The position numbers and the translations under genes were made by a program. DNA of 64,000 nucleotides, taken from positions 1,612,001 to 1,676,000 of the forward strand of contig NC_067206.1 in the NCBI RefSeq assembly GCF_026262505.1, in the 5' to 3' direction. The DNA comes from Trichomonas vaginalis G3 (Eukaryota > Parabasalia > Trichomonadida > Trichomonadidae). The notes under the pieces are model-generated. The model saw nothing but the letters and a program-made list of their open reading frames with translations. It ran no database searches and had not been told where the DNA came from. Shown piece by piece: positions 1 through 8,917 of the stretch. Numbering within the stretch: the stretch's first letter is position 1; each line of letters starts with the position of its first letter.

Positions 1-314
1 ACTTTATTTCATGTAAAGGACTTTACACACTTTTGAACGATATGAAAGACCCTGTTTTGTTTGTTCGTGTAGACAAATGAAAGTTCTATGTCTTTACAAA
101 ATATTTGAACTTCTTAGACAGAGAACTTCAAGAAACGCCATGTGAAAGTTTAGATGAAGTTCTTCTCCACTTTCAGAAAAACTTTTAAATATATATAAAT
201 GGCAGAAGATATAATGGTTTATACTATTACGACTAAAAACCTGAGTCATATAATTCTATAACAACAAACTTACAAAGTCCTCAAGGACGGTATTGTAAAC
301 TAACTTTAAACACA
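1..314. other. Non-coding A+T-rich leader, nothing recognised
   Basis: No open frame with coding character is visible on either strand before the first gene. The stretch is A+T-rich with several short imperfect repeats of the type tttacac/gtaaag. It lies inside P1 and probably holds the 3' end or spacer of a gene further left. Confidence 0.5.
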
Positions 315-987
315 ATGACGACTAAAGCCTGTTTTGCTCTTTTGACACCAGAAGACTTTATTGTTGTGAATGGTAAAAAATACTCCTTTGAAGATACTTA
401 CTCAGATATACCACCAACAGGTTTTTGTTGACTTATTTAATACTTTAAGTACGGGTGTAACATGTGCTGCAACTAGAGCAGGTTTCATTATGTTTGGATG
501 TCCGACTGAGTTTACTATAAACGATATGAGCTATAATACAAAACTTATTTCTGGTTTTTACTACCAACAGTTTCCTATAACAGGAAAAGGTGTCATACAA
601 GGAATGTCTATTCCATTGACATTAAGCACACCAATCTTATATATTGTTTCAAACTTAGGTTCAAAGTGCTATTCGAATGTCGACAGAAACTATTATGACC
701 AAAAGATACTTATGCGTATAAACAATACTTTCTCTGCTGGTTTGCCTATTGTTCATTCGAATGCAGAATTTTCAACCTTAGTGAACTCAAACACTTTGGC
801 AAGTATAACGTTGACATTAGTTGACGCAAACTTTGTTCCTGTAAAACTTTTATGTCCTATGTATTTGTCAATGACGGCAGAAAGTTTCGAATTGGAAGAT
901 GCAACTGGTGAAAGTATTGTATTACAAGAACAACTTCAACAACAAATAGCTCAAGAACAACAAATGCAACAACAAAGTCAAGAATAA
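315..987 (+). CDS. Penton-like minor capsid protein (P1)
   Basis: Reading starts at the ATG at 315 (MTTKACFALLTPEDF). The C-terminal third contains the pattern LVDANFVPVKLLCPMYLSM, a beta-strand-rich arrangement found near the end of jelly-roll penton/minor capsid proteins of Polintons, followed by a Gln-rich tail. Length is about 220 residues, near that of single jelly-roll pentons. The role, vertex protein of a virus-like capsid, is inferred from this pattern and from the neighbouring capsid-element genes. A similar end (ITDLFDCDLEFMNEILW) occurs in the P2 gene at 31,374. The gene is broken. It could be another beta-sandwich virion protein. Confidence 0.55.
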
Positions 988-1016
988 AAAAAATATTTTT
1001 TTTTATTTTTATAAAA

Positions 1017-2251
1017 ATGTACAGAATAGATGTTTCAGATTTTTATGACTTCCAAGCATTCAGAAATATGTGTCCATTTCGAGACTATAACAAAGCAGTC
1101 GAGAATTTGAAACGTTTAGTCATTTATGTTGACTCTGCCCAGAATGTTATGTTATGAAAGAATGGGATGTAGTCTTTAACAAACCTAAAGCGACAATAGT
1201 TTCAGAACAAGAATGTAAACAGAAACTTAAGAAAATAAAAGTCGTACAAGTTGGCATGAAGATGTTAGATGCTTGGGATATCTTATTGTCAAAGTTAGAA
1301 GATTTTTCAGTTCGAGGTATAAAGTTTTATACACCTTCTCCAAACTTCTATTCTATCTTCACTGGATATAAATACGAACAAGTAGAATGGAAAGAAAATA
1401 TTATAGAAGCTTGGTTAGACCATGTCAAAGAAATTATATGCAATGGAAACGAAAAGGTTTATGAGTATATCTTATGTTGGTTTGCAAACATCTTACAACA
1501 TCCAAGTGCTAAAAATGAAACTGCTCTCATTATAATTGGAAAACAAGGAACTGGTAAGAACACATTCTTTACAGATATTTTGTGCAAACTGTTAGAAGGC
1601 TATTCGAACCCGAATATGACAAACTTAGAAAACATCTGTGGCAAGTTTAACTCCTCAATAGAGAATATGAAACTTATAGTTTGCAATGAACTTCAAAGTA
1701 TAGATACAACAAAAGTTTTGAACTCAGATGCTTTGAAGAGTCTTATAACAGACAAAGTTGGTGTTGTTGAAAGAAAGTATAAAGACTCAAGAGTTTGTGA
1801 GAATGTTGCAAACTTCATTATGGTTTCAAACAATACTGTTCCGATGAAGTTAGAAAGTTCTGACAGAAGATATGTAGTTGTCAGAACGTCAGATTCTCAT
1901 ATGCAAGATACAGAATATTTTGACGACTTAGCAGAAACTTTGACATCTGACTTTTACAACCACTTGTTCTCATATTTTATGACATTAGATATTTCAAAGT
2001 TCAATCCAAGACAAATTCCACATACCGAAGAGAGACAAACATTGTTAGAAGCAAACAAGAGTGTATATGAACTGTTCATAGATGAAACTGACTTTGAGTG
2101 TTTAGATGAAAGGTCATTGTACGATTCGTATAAACAATATTGTCAAGAATATGGTTATATGACAGCGTCTAAACGAACATTCTTGGCAAATGTCAAAAGT
2201 CTTTTAGATGTTCAGAATGGTGTATATACAAAGAAAATTTTTTCTGAGTAA
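1017..2251 (+). CDS. D5-like SF3 helicase, primase-helicase C-terminal part (P1)
   Basis: A superfamily 3 helicase core is clear: Walker A IIIGKQGTGKNTFF, a Walker B-like segment MKLIVCNEL, and the sensor/arginine region VANFIMVSNNTVPMKLESS then DRRYVVVR. This matches poxvirus D5/phage DUF5906-type helicases, which unwind DNA for protein-primed or primase-dependent replication. A homologous helicase with an N-terminal primase is at 35,801-38,113 in P2; only the helicase part is seen here, preceded by a short reading start MYRIDVSDFYDFQAF at 1,017. The gene is broken. A T/A-rich tract (aaatatttttttttattttt) directly precedes the start, as for most genes in these elements. Confidence 0.85.
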
Positions 2252-2288
2252 ATTTTAAAAAAAAATATTTTTTTATCCGATAGAAAAG

Positions 2289-2708
2289 ATGACAAAATTC
2301 ATCTCAGTAAACAAGTACATGTCAGGACTTAAAGAAGAACTAGACCCATTCACATATTTGAATGTTTACTTCTACCATTTTGAAAAGTCTTCATTCAGCA
2401 AAGTTTGGAACATCGAACCAGTTAAGTTTGCTATTGTGACTAAAAATGGTGCGAAATTTGAAGACTTAGACATAGAAGGTTCGTTAGCAGTCAAAGAAAG
2501 TTTTGACAGAAGGTTTTCAAACCTTAAAGAAGGCAAAGCATACAAACTTGTTATACCTTATGAACCAAAGAAAGCAGACGACTATGAATATTATGAGTCT
2601 AAGATAGTTGAAGTTCAAGGTAAATTGGGTAAAAAGATTTTAGAGTCTAAGCCAGTGTTTGCTCCTAAAGAGGAAGAGAACATTGACATTGACCCAGAAA
2701 TGTTCTAA
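2289..2708 (+). CDS. Small protein with acidic C-tail, possible ssDNA-binding protein (P1)
   Basis: This intact 139-residue frame starts MTKFISVNKYMSGLKEEL and ends in a strongly acidic tail with a terminal Phe (KEEENIDIDPEMF). The arrangement N-terminal F-s-v-n-x-x-m, then VNVYF-like strand, then PVKFAIVTKN-like strand recurs in the P2 gene at 25,217 and the P3 gene at 50,608-51,081. Acidic C-tails ending in Phe are typical of replication ssDNA-binding proteins, where they recruit partners. It follows the helicase by 37 bases, which suits a replication role. Function is an inference from tail and context; no domain was recognised with certainty. Confidence 0.5.
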   Translation: MTKFISVNKYMSGLKEELDPFTYLNVYFYHFEKSSFSKVWNIEPVKFAIVTKNGAKFEDLDIEGSLAVKESFDRRFSNLKEGKAYKLVIPYEPKKADDYEYYESKIVEVQGKLGKKILESKPVFAPKEEENIDIDPEMF

Positions 2709-2723
2709 AAATAAAAGTTTATT

Positions 2724-3065
2724 TTTACATGTCAAATTTCTTTTTCTCTGGAACTGGTTCAGGTTCTTTCTTCTCTTCTTCTACTTTCTTTTCTTTTTTT
2801 CTCTCTTCTTCTTTTCTGGTGGAGTTATGTCAAATTTCTCCGAACCATATTTATGTAAAAGTTCTTTGTCCTTTAATAGCTTTCTATTCTGTTTTCTATT
2901 TCATCTTCAAGAACAGCGCATGTGTCTTCTTTGCATTCTAAGAACTTTTGTTGGACTTCATCTTTCCAATCGGTGTCATCTCTGTCAACAAGTCTGTCAT
3001 TGACAAATTTTAAGACTGCTCTGCTTAATGTTTTATGGTTCTTGTCATATTCCAGAAACAGAACT
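2724..3065 (-). CDS. Hypothetical protein with Lys/Glu-rich tail (P1)
   Basis: On the minus strand there is coding character between about 3,065 and 2,724. A segment reading AVLKFVNDRLVDRDDTDW is followed by a Lys/Glu-rich stretch ending EPVPEKKKFDM. The stop lies just inside the 3' neighbour's convergent end, leaving a spacer of about 15 bases. It is broken and has no recognised domain. Charged tails like this are common on small virion or scaffold proteins of these elements, but no function can be assigned. Confidence 0.4.
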
Positions 3066-3211
3066 TTAGAACAAATTCACCTTTCTTGTTTACACTATGT
3101 AAGATTTTATGGTCGACAGATGTTTTTAGAGTCGAAAAGCTTGTCTCGAATATAGATAGCGAAATCGCTAGACATTTTCTAAAAGATAAAAATTTTAATT
3201 TTTCTAAAAAT

Positions 3212-4086
3212 ATGTTAGAAAAAAAGTTTGCTGACATTGACAAGAAATTTGAGAATGTTTTAAACAAGAACAAGAGGAAGTTAGAAAATGCTCAGATAAA
3301 ACCCATACATGACAAGTTCTTATTTGCTCAGAATGGTATAACAGGTCTAATTGCACACCTGGGTCGGGTAAGACTTTCACTTATCTTAAAATGGCTGCAC
3401 AACAACAAGAACTAGATGAGAAGAACCCATTCTATGAGTTAGTAGTCATTTGTAGTACTTCTGGTCAATTTGACCAAACCGTCAATTCGTTCAAAGATAT
3501 TATAAAGAAGTCTAAGTTAGTATGTATAAAGGATACTGAGTTGTTAGATTGGATAAAGAAGTACCAAAGAAGAGTTTTGAAGTATAATGCTATAAATGAG
3601 TATATAAATTCTAAGTTTAAAGACCCAAATGAGGAAATGCAGAGAATATTAGAGAAGAAACACTTCAGAAACAAACAGAAAGAGATAGAATACATTTCGA
3701 AGAAATTGCAATCTTACGATTGGAAGACTTACCCTCATAGATGTCTTCTTATCTTAGATGACTTTGCTTCTCATCCTTTGTTAAAGAACAGAGAACAAGA
3801 TATGTGTCGAATTCTTAAGAAGCTCAGACACTTTAACATCTCAGTTGTCATTTGTGTACAGACAGCAAAGAGTTTAAGTAAGGATGTTAAAAGAATACTT
3901 ACTGACATTATACTTTTCCCTGGATTGTCCGAAGACGATTTCATGGAACTTATGAAAGAGTCCATGGCAGGTAAGTTTGACAGACATGAACTATGGGAGA
4001 AGTATAAAGTCATACAAGACCCTCATACTTCTTTCAGAATTCATATCTACGCAAACAAAGTTCAAATTGTAAAAAGTCAAGCTTGA
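3212..4086 (+). CDS. A32/FtsK-HerA-type DNA-packaging ATPase (P1)
   Basis: The N-terminal part carries a charged helix (MLEKKFADIDKKFENVL) and then a Gly-rich P-loop region near 3,350-3,390. The downstream part carries Walker B CLLILDDFASH, the conserved glutamine in ISVVICVQTAKSLSKDVKR, and the downstream segment DIILFPGLSEDDFMEL. These are features of the Polinton/poxvirus A32-like genome-packaging ATPases, which pump DNA into the capsid. A homologue is at 28,342-29,156 in P2. The gene is broken. Confidence 0.8.
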
Positions 4087-4102
4087 AAAATAAATGGCTC
4101 AT

Positions 4103-4906
4103 CTACTCTACTTGTTTGAAGTTGTCAAAATACTCTGTTATTTTTTCCTTTAACAATGGCAAATCTTCTTTGAAGGTAAGTATTGTACAACCTTTCATAT
4201 CATAGTGTGTTTGAGGTAACGTATCTTGAACTATTTGTTTCACATCTTCATTTGGGGTCATTGAAATCGGTAAGTTTTCGCGATAGAACCAATTTCTGTC
4301 AGATTTGTAAATCTTAGCAAGGTCGTAAAAGCTTTTGTTGTTTCTTCTGACTAAATGCAACATAACCATATCTTTATCTTCTTCTTTCTCCATCTCTTCA
4401 GTATAAATCATATACTTATAGTTCTTTTCCTTTCCTTTTGGTACCGAACGTGGTATTCTTTTCTGAATGCTTTTGTCTTTTGCTTCAAGCTTGTTCTCTA
4501 GCTCTTCACGTTCTTGTCTATGAATTTCGTCAAGAAGTCTGTAAATATACCAAGCATAACGAGGCGAAGCCCACATTGCAACAGCATTTACAAGAAGTCT
4601 ATGTACATAATATCCTCTCAAACCGTTTGGCAATTTTTCACGATTTTCATAGAGTTTTGGCGACCCAGAAAAAAGTCGGTCTCGCTGTGCTTCGCTCAAA
4701 AGTTCTTGTGTGCTTTGGTTCCTAAACCAGTCTTGTGGTTTCTTAGTATCTGGAGCAAAACATGCTGTCAAAATACTTTGCATTTGGTACATATCGTCTT
4801 TGACCGAACGAATGAGACGGAGTTGTTTGTTAAACTGTATGTACTCGTATTCTTCATTTATAGCTTCATGGACTATAACTGTTGTTGTGTTCTCTGTTGT
4901 TGACAT
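4103..4906 (-). CDS. KilA-N domain protein with conserved C-terminal domain (P1)
   Basis: About 267 residues from the Met of MSTTENTTT; an upstream in-frame Met exists, but the conserved leader (see 4,907-4,965) covers it. KilA-N features: DWFRNQSTQELL, then LRGYYVHRLLVNAVAMWASP followed by RYAWYIYRLLDEI. The C-terminal part (KYMIYTEEMEKEEDKDM to LTFKEDLPLLKEKITEYF) resembles the DUF3627-like region that follows KilA-N in large DNA viruses. KilA-N is a DNA-binding fold of phage and viral regulators. The segment between 4,630 and 4,700 corresponds to the repeat unit amplified at 4,990-5,265. The frame is open throughout. It is convergent with the ATPase gene, 16 bases apart. Confidence 0.8.
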   Translation of the reverse strand: MSTTENTTTVIVHEAINEEYEYIQFNKQLRLIRSVKDDMYQMQSILTACFAPDTKKPQDWFRNQSTQELLSEAQRDRLFSGSPKLYENREKLPNGLRGYYVHRLLVNAVAMWASPRYAWYIYRLLDEIHRQEREELENKLEAKDKSIQKRIPRSVPKGKEKNYKYMIYTEEMEKEEDKDMVMLHLVRRNNKSFYDLAKIYKSDRNWFYRENLPISMTPNEDVKQIVQDTLPQTHYDMKGCTILTFKEDLPLLKEKITEYFDNFKQVE

Positions 4907-4965
4907 ATCTGTCTTTACATACAAAATAAAAAAATAAATAAAAATAAAACTAACTTTATTTTTTC
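4907..4965 (-). promoter_or_regulatory. Conserved leader of the KilA-N genes
   Basis: Read on the minus strand: a block of gttagttttatttttattt, an A/T tract, then ttttgtatgtaaagacagat directly before the ATG. The same block precedes the genes at 5,521(-), 7,253(-), 34,533(+), 48,502(+) and 49,200(+). Conservation of a 50-60 base non-coding block before unlike coding sequences suggests a promoter and 5' leader. This is inferred only from recurrence. Confidence 0.55.
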
Positions 4966-4989
4966 TATCTTAAGGAAATTCATGATTTT

Positions 4990-5265
4990 CATAGAGTTTT
5001 GGCGACTACGTTTTTTTACGTACTCGCTGTTCTTCACTGTTTTCATAGAGTTTTGGCGACTACGTTTTTTTACGTACTCGCTGTTCTTCACTGTTTTCAT
5101 AGAGTTTTGGCGACTAAGGTTTTTTACCTACTCGCTGTTCTTCACTGTTTTCATAGAGTTTTGGCGACTAAGGTTTTTTACCTACTCGCTGTTCTTCACT
5201 GTTTTCATAGAGTTTTGGCGACTAAGGTTTTTTACCTACTCGCTGTTCTTCACTGTTTTCGTACG
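4990..5265. repeat. Tandem repeat, five ~57-bp units derived from a KilA-N gene
   Basis: Five head-to-tail copies of a unit beginning ttttcatagagttttggcga and ending cgctgttcttcact; the first two differ from the last three by acg versus agg/acc changes. Part of the unit is also present as single coding sequence in the KilA-N gene at about 4,640-4,690. On the minus strand each unit reads as a YENSEEQRVGKK-like segment. The array thus looks like amplification of the variable part of a KilA-N gene. Confidence 0.85.
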
Positions 5266-5521
5266 GAATCTCGACCCGCGGTTTTCCTCGGGTCGCAAAC
5301 ATATGAGGAAATTCTTCTAAAAGTTCTTTTGTCTGTTGGTTTTCAAACCAATGATGTGCTTGCTTTGTAGAACGAAGAGCATTCAAAATACTTTGCATTT
5401 GGTACATATCGTCTTTGACCGAACGAATGAGACGTAACTGTTTGTTATACTGAACCCACTCATATTCTTCATTTATGGCTTCATGAACTATAACTGTTGT
5501 TGTGTTCTCTGATGTTGACAT
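5222..5521 (-). pseudogene. KilA-N gene, N-terminal part only (P1)
   Basis: Starts MSTSENTTTVIVHEAINEEY and runs through FENQQTKELLEEF, matching the first third of the KilA-N proteins at 4,103-4,906 and 49,200-49,985. The conserved GYYVH and MWASP parts and the C-terminal domain are absent. The frame enters the 57-bp repeat array on its 3' side. It carries the same leader as the other family members. This is a broken copy. Confidence 0.7.
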
Positions 5522-5574
5522 ATCTGTCCTTACATACAAAATAAAAAAATAAATAAAAATAAAACTAACTTTAT

Positions 5575-6640
5575 TTTTTCTATCTTAAGGAAATTCACTG
5601 TTTTCATGAGTTTTAGGCGACTAAGGTTTCTTACCTACTCGCTGTTCTTCACTGTTTTCATACGGAATCTCTTCTCTCAGTTTTCCGAGGGAAGCAATCT
5701 TATGCCATTTTACTCAGATTTTTGGTCATTTTTCAGCAAAAATATATTTTAGGGTAGAAGGTTAGATCTAACACGTTTTCTACCCTCGTGAATTTTCATG
5801 ATTTCTTCGTAAATGTTTTGTCAAACATGAACGTAAATGTTTTGTCAAACATGAACGTATATGTTTTGTCAAGACTTCTTCGTAAATGTTTGTCAAACAT
5901 GAACGTACATGTTTTGTCAAAACTTCTTCGTAAATGTTTTGTCATGACTTCTTCGACATGCTTTGTCAAGACTTCTTCATCGTAATGAGCGTAAATGTTT
6001 TTGTCAAGACTTCTTCATCGTAATGAGCGTAAATCAGACAAAAATAATGTTTAGGTGAAGAGGTGCGATCTCACCTGTTTTTTCACCTGTTTTCTCACAT
6101 GGTCTAAAACATACAAAACTCATGAAATTTGTGCTGAATTCAGCAAAAATAATGTTTGGTAGGTAGAAGGTTAGATCTAACCTCCTTTCTAACCTGTTTT
6201 TTTCACAAGCGTTTTACATGGTAAGCGTTATTTTTTGACGAAGTGAACATTGACACTTCGTCAAAAAAATCCCTGAAATCATATCTTACATACAAGATAA
6301 AAAAATAAAAACTAACTTTATTTTCTGACTTTCACAAAAGACCAAAAAAAACGCTTGTGAGAAAACAGGTGAAAAAACAGGTGAGATCGCACCACTTCAC
6401 CTAAACATTATTTTTGCTGAATTCAGCACAAATATAATTTAGGGTAGAAGGTTAGATCTAACCTCTTTTCTACCCCAGTTATTTCACAACCGTTTTACAT
6501 GGTAAGCGTTATTTTTTGACGAAGTGAACATTGACACTTCGTCAAAAAAATCCCTGAAATCATATCTTTTATACAAAAAAATACAAAAAAATAAAACTAA
6601 CTTTATTTTCTGACTTTCACAAAAGACCAAAAATAAACGC
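5575..6640. other. Spacer of hairpins and ~25-bp repeats (P1)
   Basis: No gene is seen. The stretch holds a KilA-N-like scrap (5,590-5,710), direct repeats of the type cgtaaatgttttgtcaaa (5,810-6,040), two copies of the TTGACGAAGTG hairpin (6,231-6,268 and about 6,510-6,548), the GCGATCTCACC palindromes (6,050-6,090 and 6,360-6,410), and AGATCT-centred palindromes (5,752-5,790, 6,158-6,202, 6,440-6,476). A start-like leader of the KilA-N type lies at about 6,285-6,330 without a gene attached. Confidence 0.75.
6231..6268. repeat. Recurrent hairpin H1 (TTTTTTGACGAAGTG stem)
   Basis: A perfect 15-bp stem, ttttttgacgaagtg against cacttcgtcaaaaaa, with an 8-base loop aacattga. The same hairpin with a changed loop recurs at about 6,510-6,548, 7,534-7,573, 7,855-7,893, 9,533-9,570 and 9,638-9,675, with a degraded copy at 7,343-7,383. 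Each is followed or preceded by ccctgaaatcatatctt. Conservation of the stem with loop variation suggests selection on structure or a shared mobile origin. Confidence 0.8.
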
Positions 6641-6641
6641 T

Positions 6642-7253
6642 TTACATGTATTTTTCAGCAACTTCGTCAAATAATTTTATAGCTTTATCTATCTCATCTA
6701 CTTCAAACGTTTCTTTACCTTTCGTGGGAGCACCATACATTTTCTCAAACTTTTCAAGTAGTTCTGTTTCAGCAGCTCTCATATCGTTAACGAACACAAC
6801 CTTGACTCTATTGACTGTACTGTCATATCTTTGAGTTATATTATATGTTCTTCCTATCTTATATCTCTTTGTATTGAAGTCCTTCGGTTTCTGAACGATG
6901 TAAAGTAAGCCTTCACTGCAACGTTCCGTATCGAATGAACCATATGTTATGAAGTTATATCCAACAACTGGGTCTAACCATAACAAAACTATTGGTATAA
7001 GACTTTTGTCAATGAGATATGCTGCAGTTCCATAGAATCTTACTGATATCATGAGCTCAGGATTTCTTGTCAAAATTTTCTGAGTAGAAGCAATTCTAAC
7101 CCAGTCCTTTGTTTTCTTTCCAGATGGAGATAAAATGTCTGACAAAGAATATTTGTTGTATTTCTTTGAGTATCTTACGTTTAAATCACCTATTCTAACC
7201 AATTTGGTGTCATTGTCTATCTTTTTAACTGTTTCAAACTCAGTGTTTGTCAT
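6642..7253 (-). CDS. KilA-N-like and GIY-YIG (T5orf172-like) protein (P1)
   Basis: 203 residues from MTNTEFETVKKIDND, chosen because the conserved leader ends just before it. The N-terminal half has the DNA-binding layout with DWVRIASTQKILTRNPELM. The C-terminal half holds LLYIVQKPKDF, then RYKIGRTYNITQRYDS and the Glu-containing segment AAETELLEKFEKMYG. This is the T5orf172/MSV199-type GIY-YIG nuclease pattern. Proteins of this design are found in phages, poxviruses and iridoviruses and may nick DNA or act as regulators. The copy at 48,502-49,113 in P3 differs at few residues. The frame is intact. Confidence 0.75.
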   Translation of the reverse strand: MTNTEFETVKKIDNDTKLVRIGDLNVRYSKKYNKYSLSDILSPSGKKTKDWVRIASTQKILTRNPELMISVRFYGTAAYLIDKSLIPIVLLWLDPVVGYNFITYGSFDTERCSEGLLYIVQKPKDFNTKRYKIGRTYNITQRYDSTVNRVKVVFVNDMRAAETELLEKFEKMYGAPTKGKETFEVDEIDKAIKLFDEVAEKYM

Positions 7254-8026
7254 ATATGTCTTTACATACAAAATAAAAAAAATATTTTACAAAAAACTAA
7301 CTTTATTTTTTCTATCTTGTATAAAAGATATGATTTCAGGGATTTTTTTTACGAAGTGCAAAAGTTCTCTTCGTCAAAAAATAACAGTTATATAATGAAA
7401 TTTGGTCATTTTTTCACGATTTTCATGAGTTTTAGGCGACCCCGAAAAAAGTCTGGGTCGCAATTTTTCACGATTTTCATGAGTTTTAGGCGAGTAAGAT
7501 TTTCTATCTTGTATAAAAGATATGATTTCAGGGATTTTTTTGACGAAGTGTCAAAGTTCACTTCGTCAAAAAATAACAGTTATATAATGAAATTTGGTCA
7601 TTTTTTACGATTTTCATGAGTTTTATGCTAGACCGAAAAAAGTCGGTCTAGAGAAATTTCACTCAAAAGTTCTTGTGTGCTTTGGTTTTTGAACCAATGT
7701 CTGTATGTTTGGTTTCTGGAGCAAAACATGCTGTCAAAATACTTTGCATCTGGTACATATCGTCTTTGACCGAACGAATGAGACGGAGTTGTTTGTTAAA
7801 CTGTATGTACTCGTATTCTTCATTTATCTTGTATAAAAGATATGATTTCAGGGATTTTTTACGAAGTGTCAAAGTTCACTTCGTCAAAAAATAACAGTTA
7901 TATAATGAAATTTGGTCATTTTTTTCAGCAAAAATATATTTTAGGTGAAGAGGTGCGATCTCACCTGTTTTTTCACCTGTTTTTTCACAAGCGTTTACAT
8001 GAATTGTACGATGTATATTTGAAATC
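7254..8026. other. Spacer: leader, H1 hairpins and KilA-N scraps (P1)
   Basis: After the leader of the preceding gene come three H1-type hairpins (7,343-7,383; 7,534-7,573; 7,855-7,893), repeated segments of the variable KilA-N part (7,425-7,500 and 7,610-7,665), and a minus-strand KilA-N N-terminal scrap at about 7,663-7,830 (INEEYEYIQFNKQLRLIRSV). The GCGATCTCACC palindrome recurs at 7,941-7,990. Nothing here looks like a working gene. Confidence 0.7.
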
Positions 8027-8917
8027 CTAAACAGTTTTGTAGCCTCTATCTTCTTTTAGTACATCGAATGTTTTAACAATGCCGAAAAGTTTCTTATACT
8101 TCTTCTTGACGTCAGACAGAAGGAAATCTTCTGCAGTTGGATAGTTTTTGTTCAGAAATGCTAACATGTCCATTTTATTTTCTGCTGGTTTCTCTGCTTC
8201 TTTCTTTAAGTCTGCATAGTCGTTTCTCATTCTTTCTATCTCTTTGACGGAGTAGTTATATCTCCTCATTGCCGCTTTACATTTTGAACATTGCGGGTTC
8301 ATTTTTGCGTTATACATTGAAACCTTACCTGCTAGAACAACTAAAGCGTCAATGGTTTTCTTTAACTCAAAAGTTGCTGGTTTTATCTGTTTGTTCCATA
8401 CCTTACCTCTTCTATCTTTATCTCTTATCTGCCATACACATTCAGCAACTAACGAAACAAAGTTGTCGTAGGTCTTAAATTCTTCAGATTTATATATGTC
8501 AGAAACATTCTTATATACCATGTCGCAATCTTTGTCCATAACCTTATGGTTGCAATGAAATCCTAGAAACTCATAGTTTACCTTACGAATGAACTTCTTT
8601 ATTTCTACTGAGTCAGTTGCTTTGACTTCTATTTCATCGAATTCAGGAATAGTGAGTTTTTGTTGCTGAATTTCAGGTAGTTTAGGCAAATGGTCAATAA
8701 TGTCCTGCATTTCATAAAGATACTGTTCATTTGTTTCATCTTTCGCACTACAGTCTAAATTACATGTTAACAGTTCTTGCTTTATCTTCTGGATTTCTGT
8801 TTCGAAAGTATATGAAGAAGGAATGAAGCTTTTCATCTCTACTAACATAGATGTTGGATTCATGACTAACGAGTTTGGTGCTGTTGTTTGAAGTGTTGTT
8901 GTGCCGATTGTTGACAT
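8027..8917 (-). CDS. Hypothetical 296-residue protein (P1)
   Basis: The start is the Met of MSTIGTTTLQTTAPNSL, directly after a T/A-rich leader; an upstream in-frame extension is made of spacer repeats and was rejected. The protein is intact, hydrophilic and helix-rich. It has a CSKCKAAMRRYNY segment (single CxxC) and a long charged helical stretch (VKEIERMRNDYADLKKEAEK). No family was recognised. It is flanked by the same hairpin repeats as the KilA-N genes and reads in their direction, so it may belong to the same accessory set. No function is proposed. Confidence 0.65.
   Translation of the reverse strand: MSTIGTTTLQTTAPNSLVMNPTSMLVEMKSFIPSSYTFETEIQKIKQELLTCNLDCSAKDETNEQYLYEMQDIIDHLPKLPEIQQQKLTIPEFDEIEVKATDSVEIKKFIRKVNYEFLGFHCNHKVMDKDCDMVYKNVSDIYKSEEFKTYDNFVSLVAECVWQIRDKDRRGKVWNKQIKPATFELKKTIDALVVLAGKVSMYNAKMNPQCSKCKAAMRRYNYSVKEIERMRNDYADLKKEAEKPAENKMDMLAFLNKNYPTAEDFLLSDVKKKYKKLFGIVKTFDVLKEDRGYKTV

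Noticed and set aside
4982-5370. Plus-strand frames rich in FFTYSLFFTVFIEFWRLR
   Set aside because: Opposite-strand reading of the 57-bp KilA-N repeat array.
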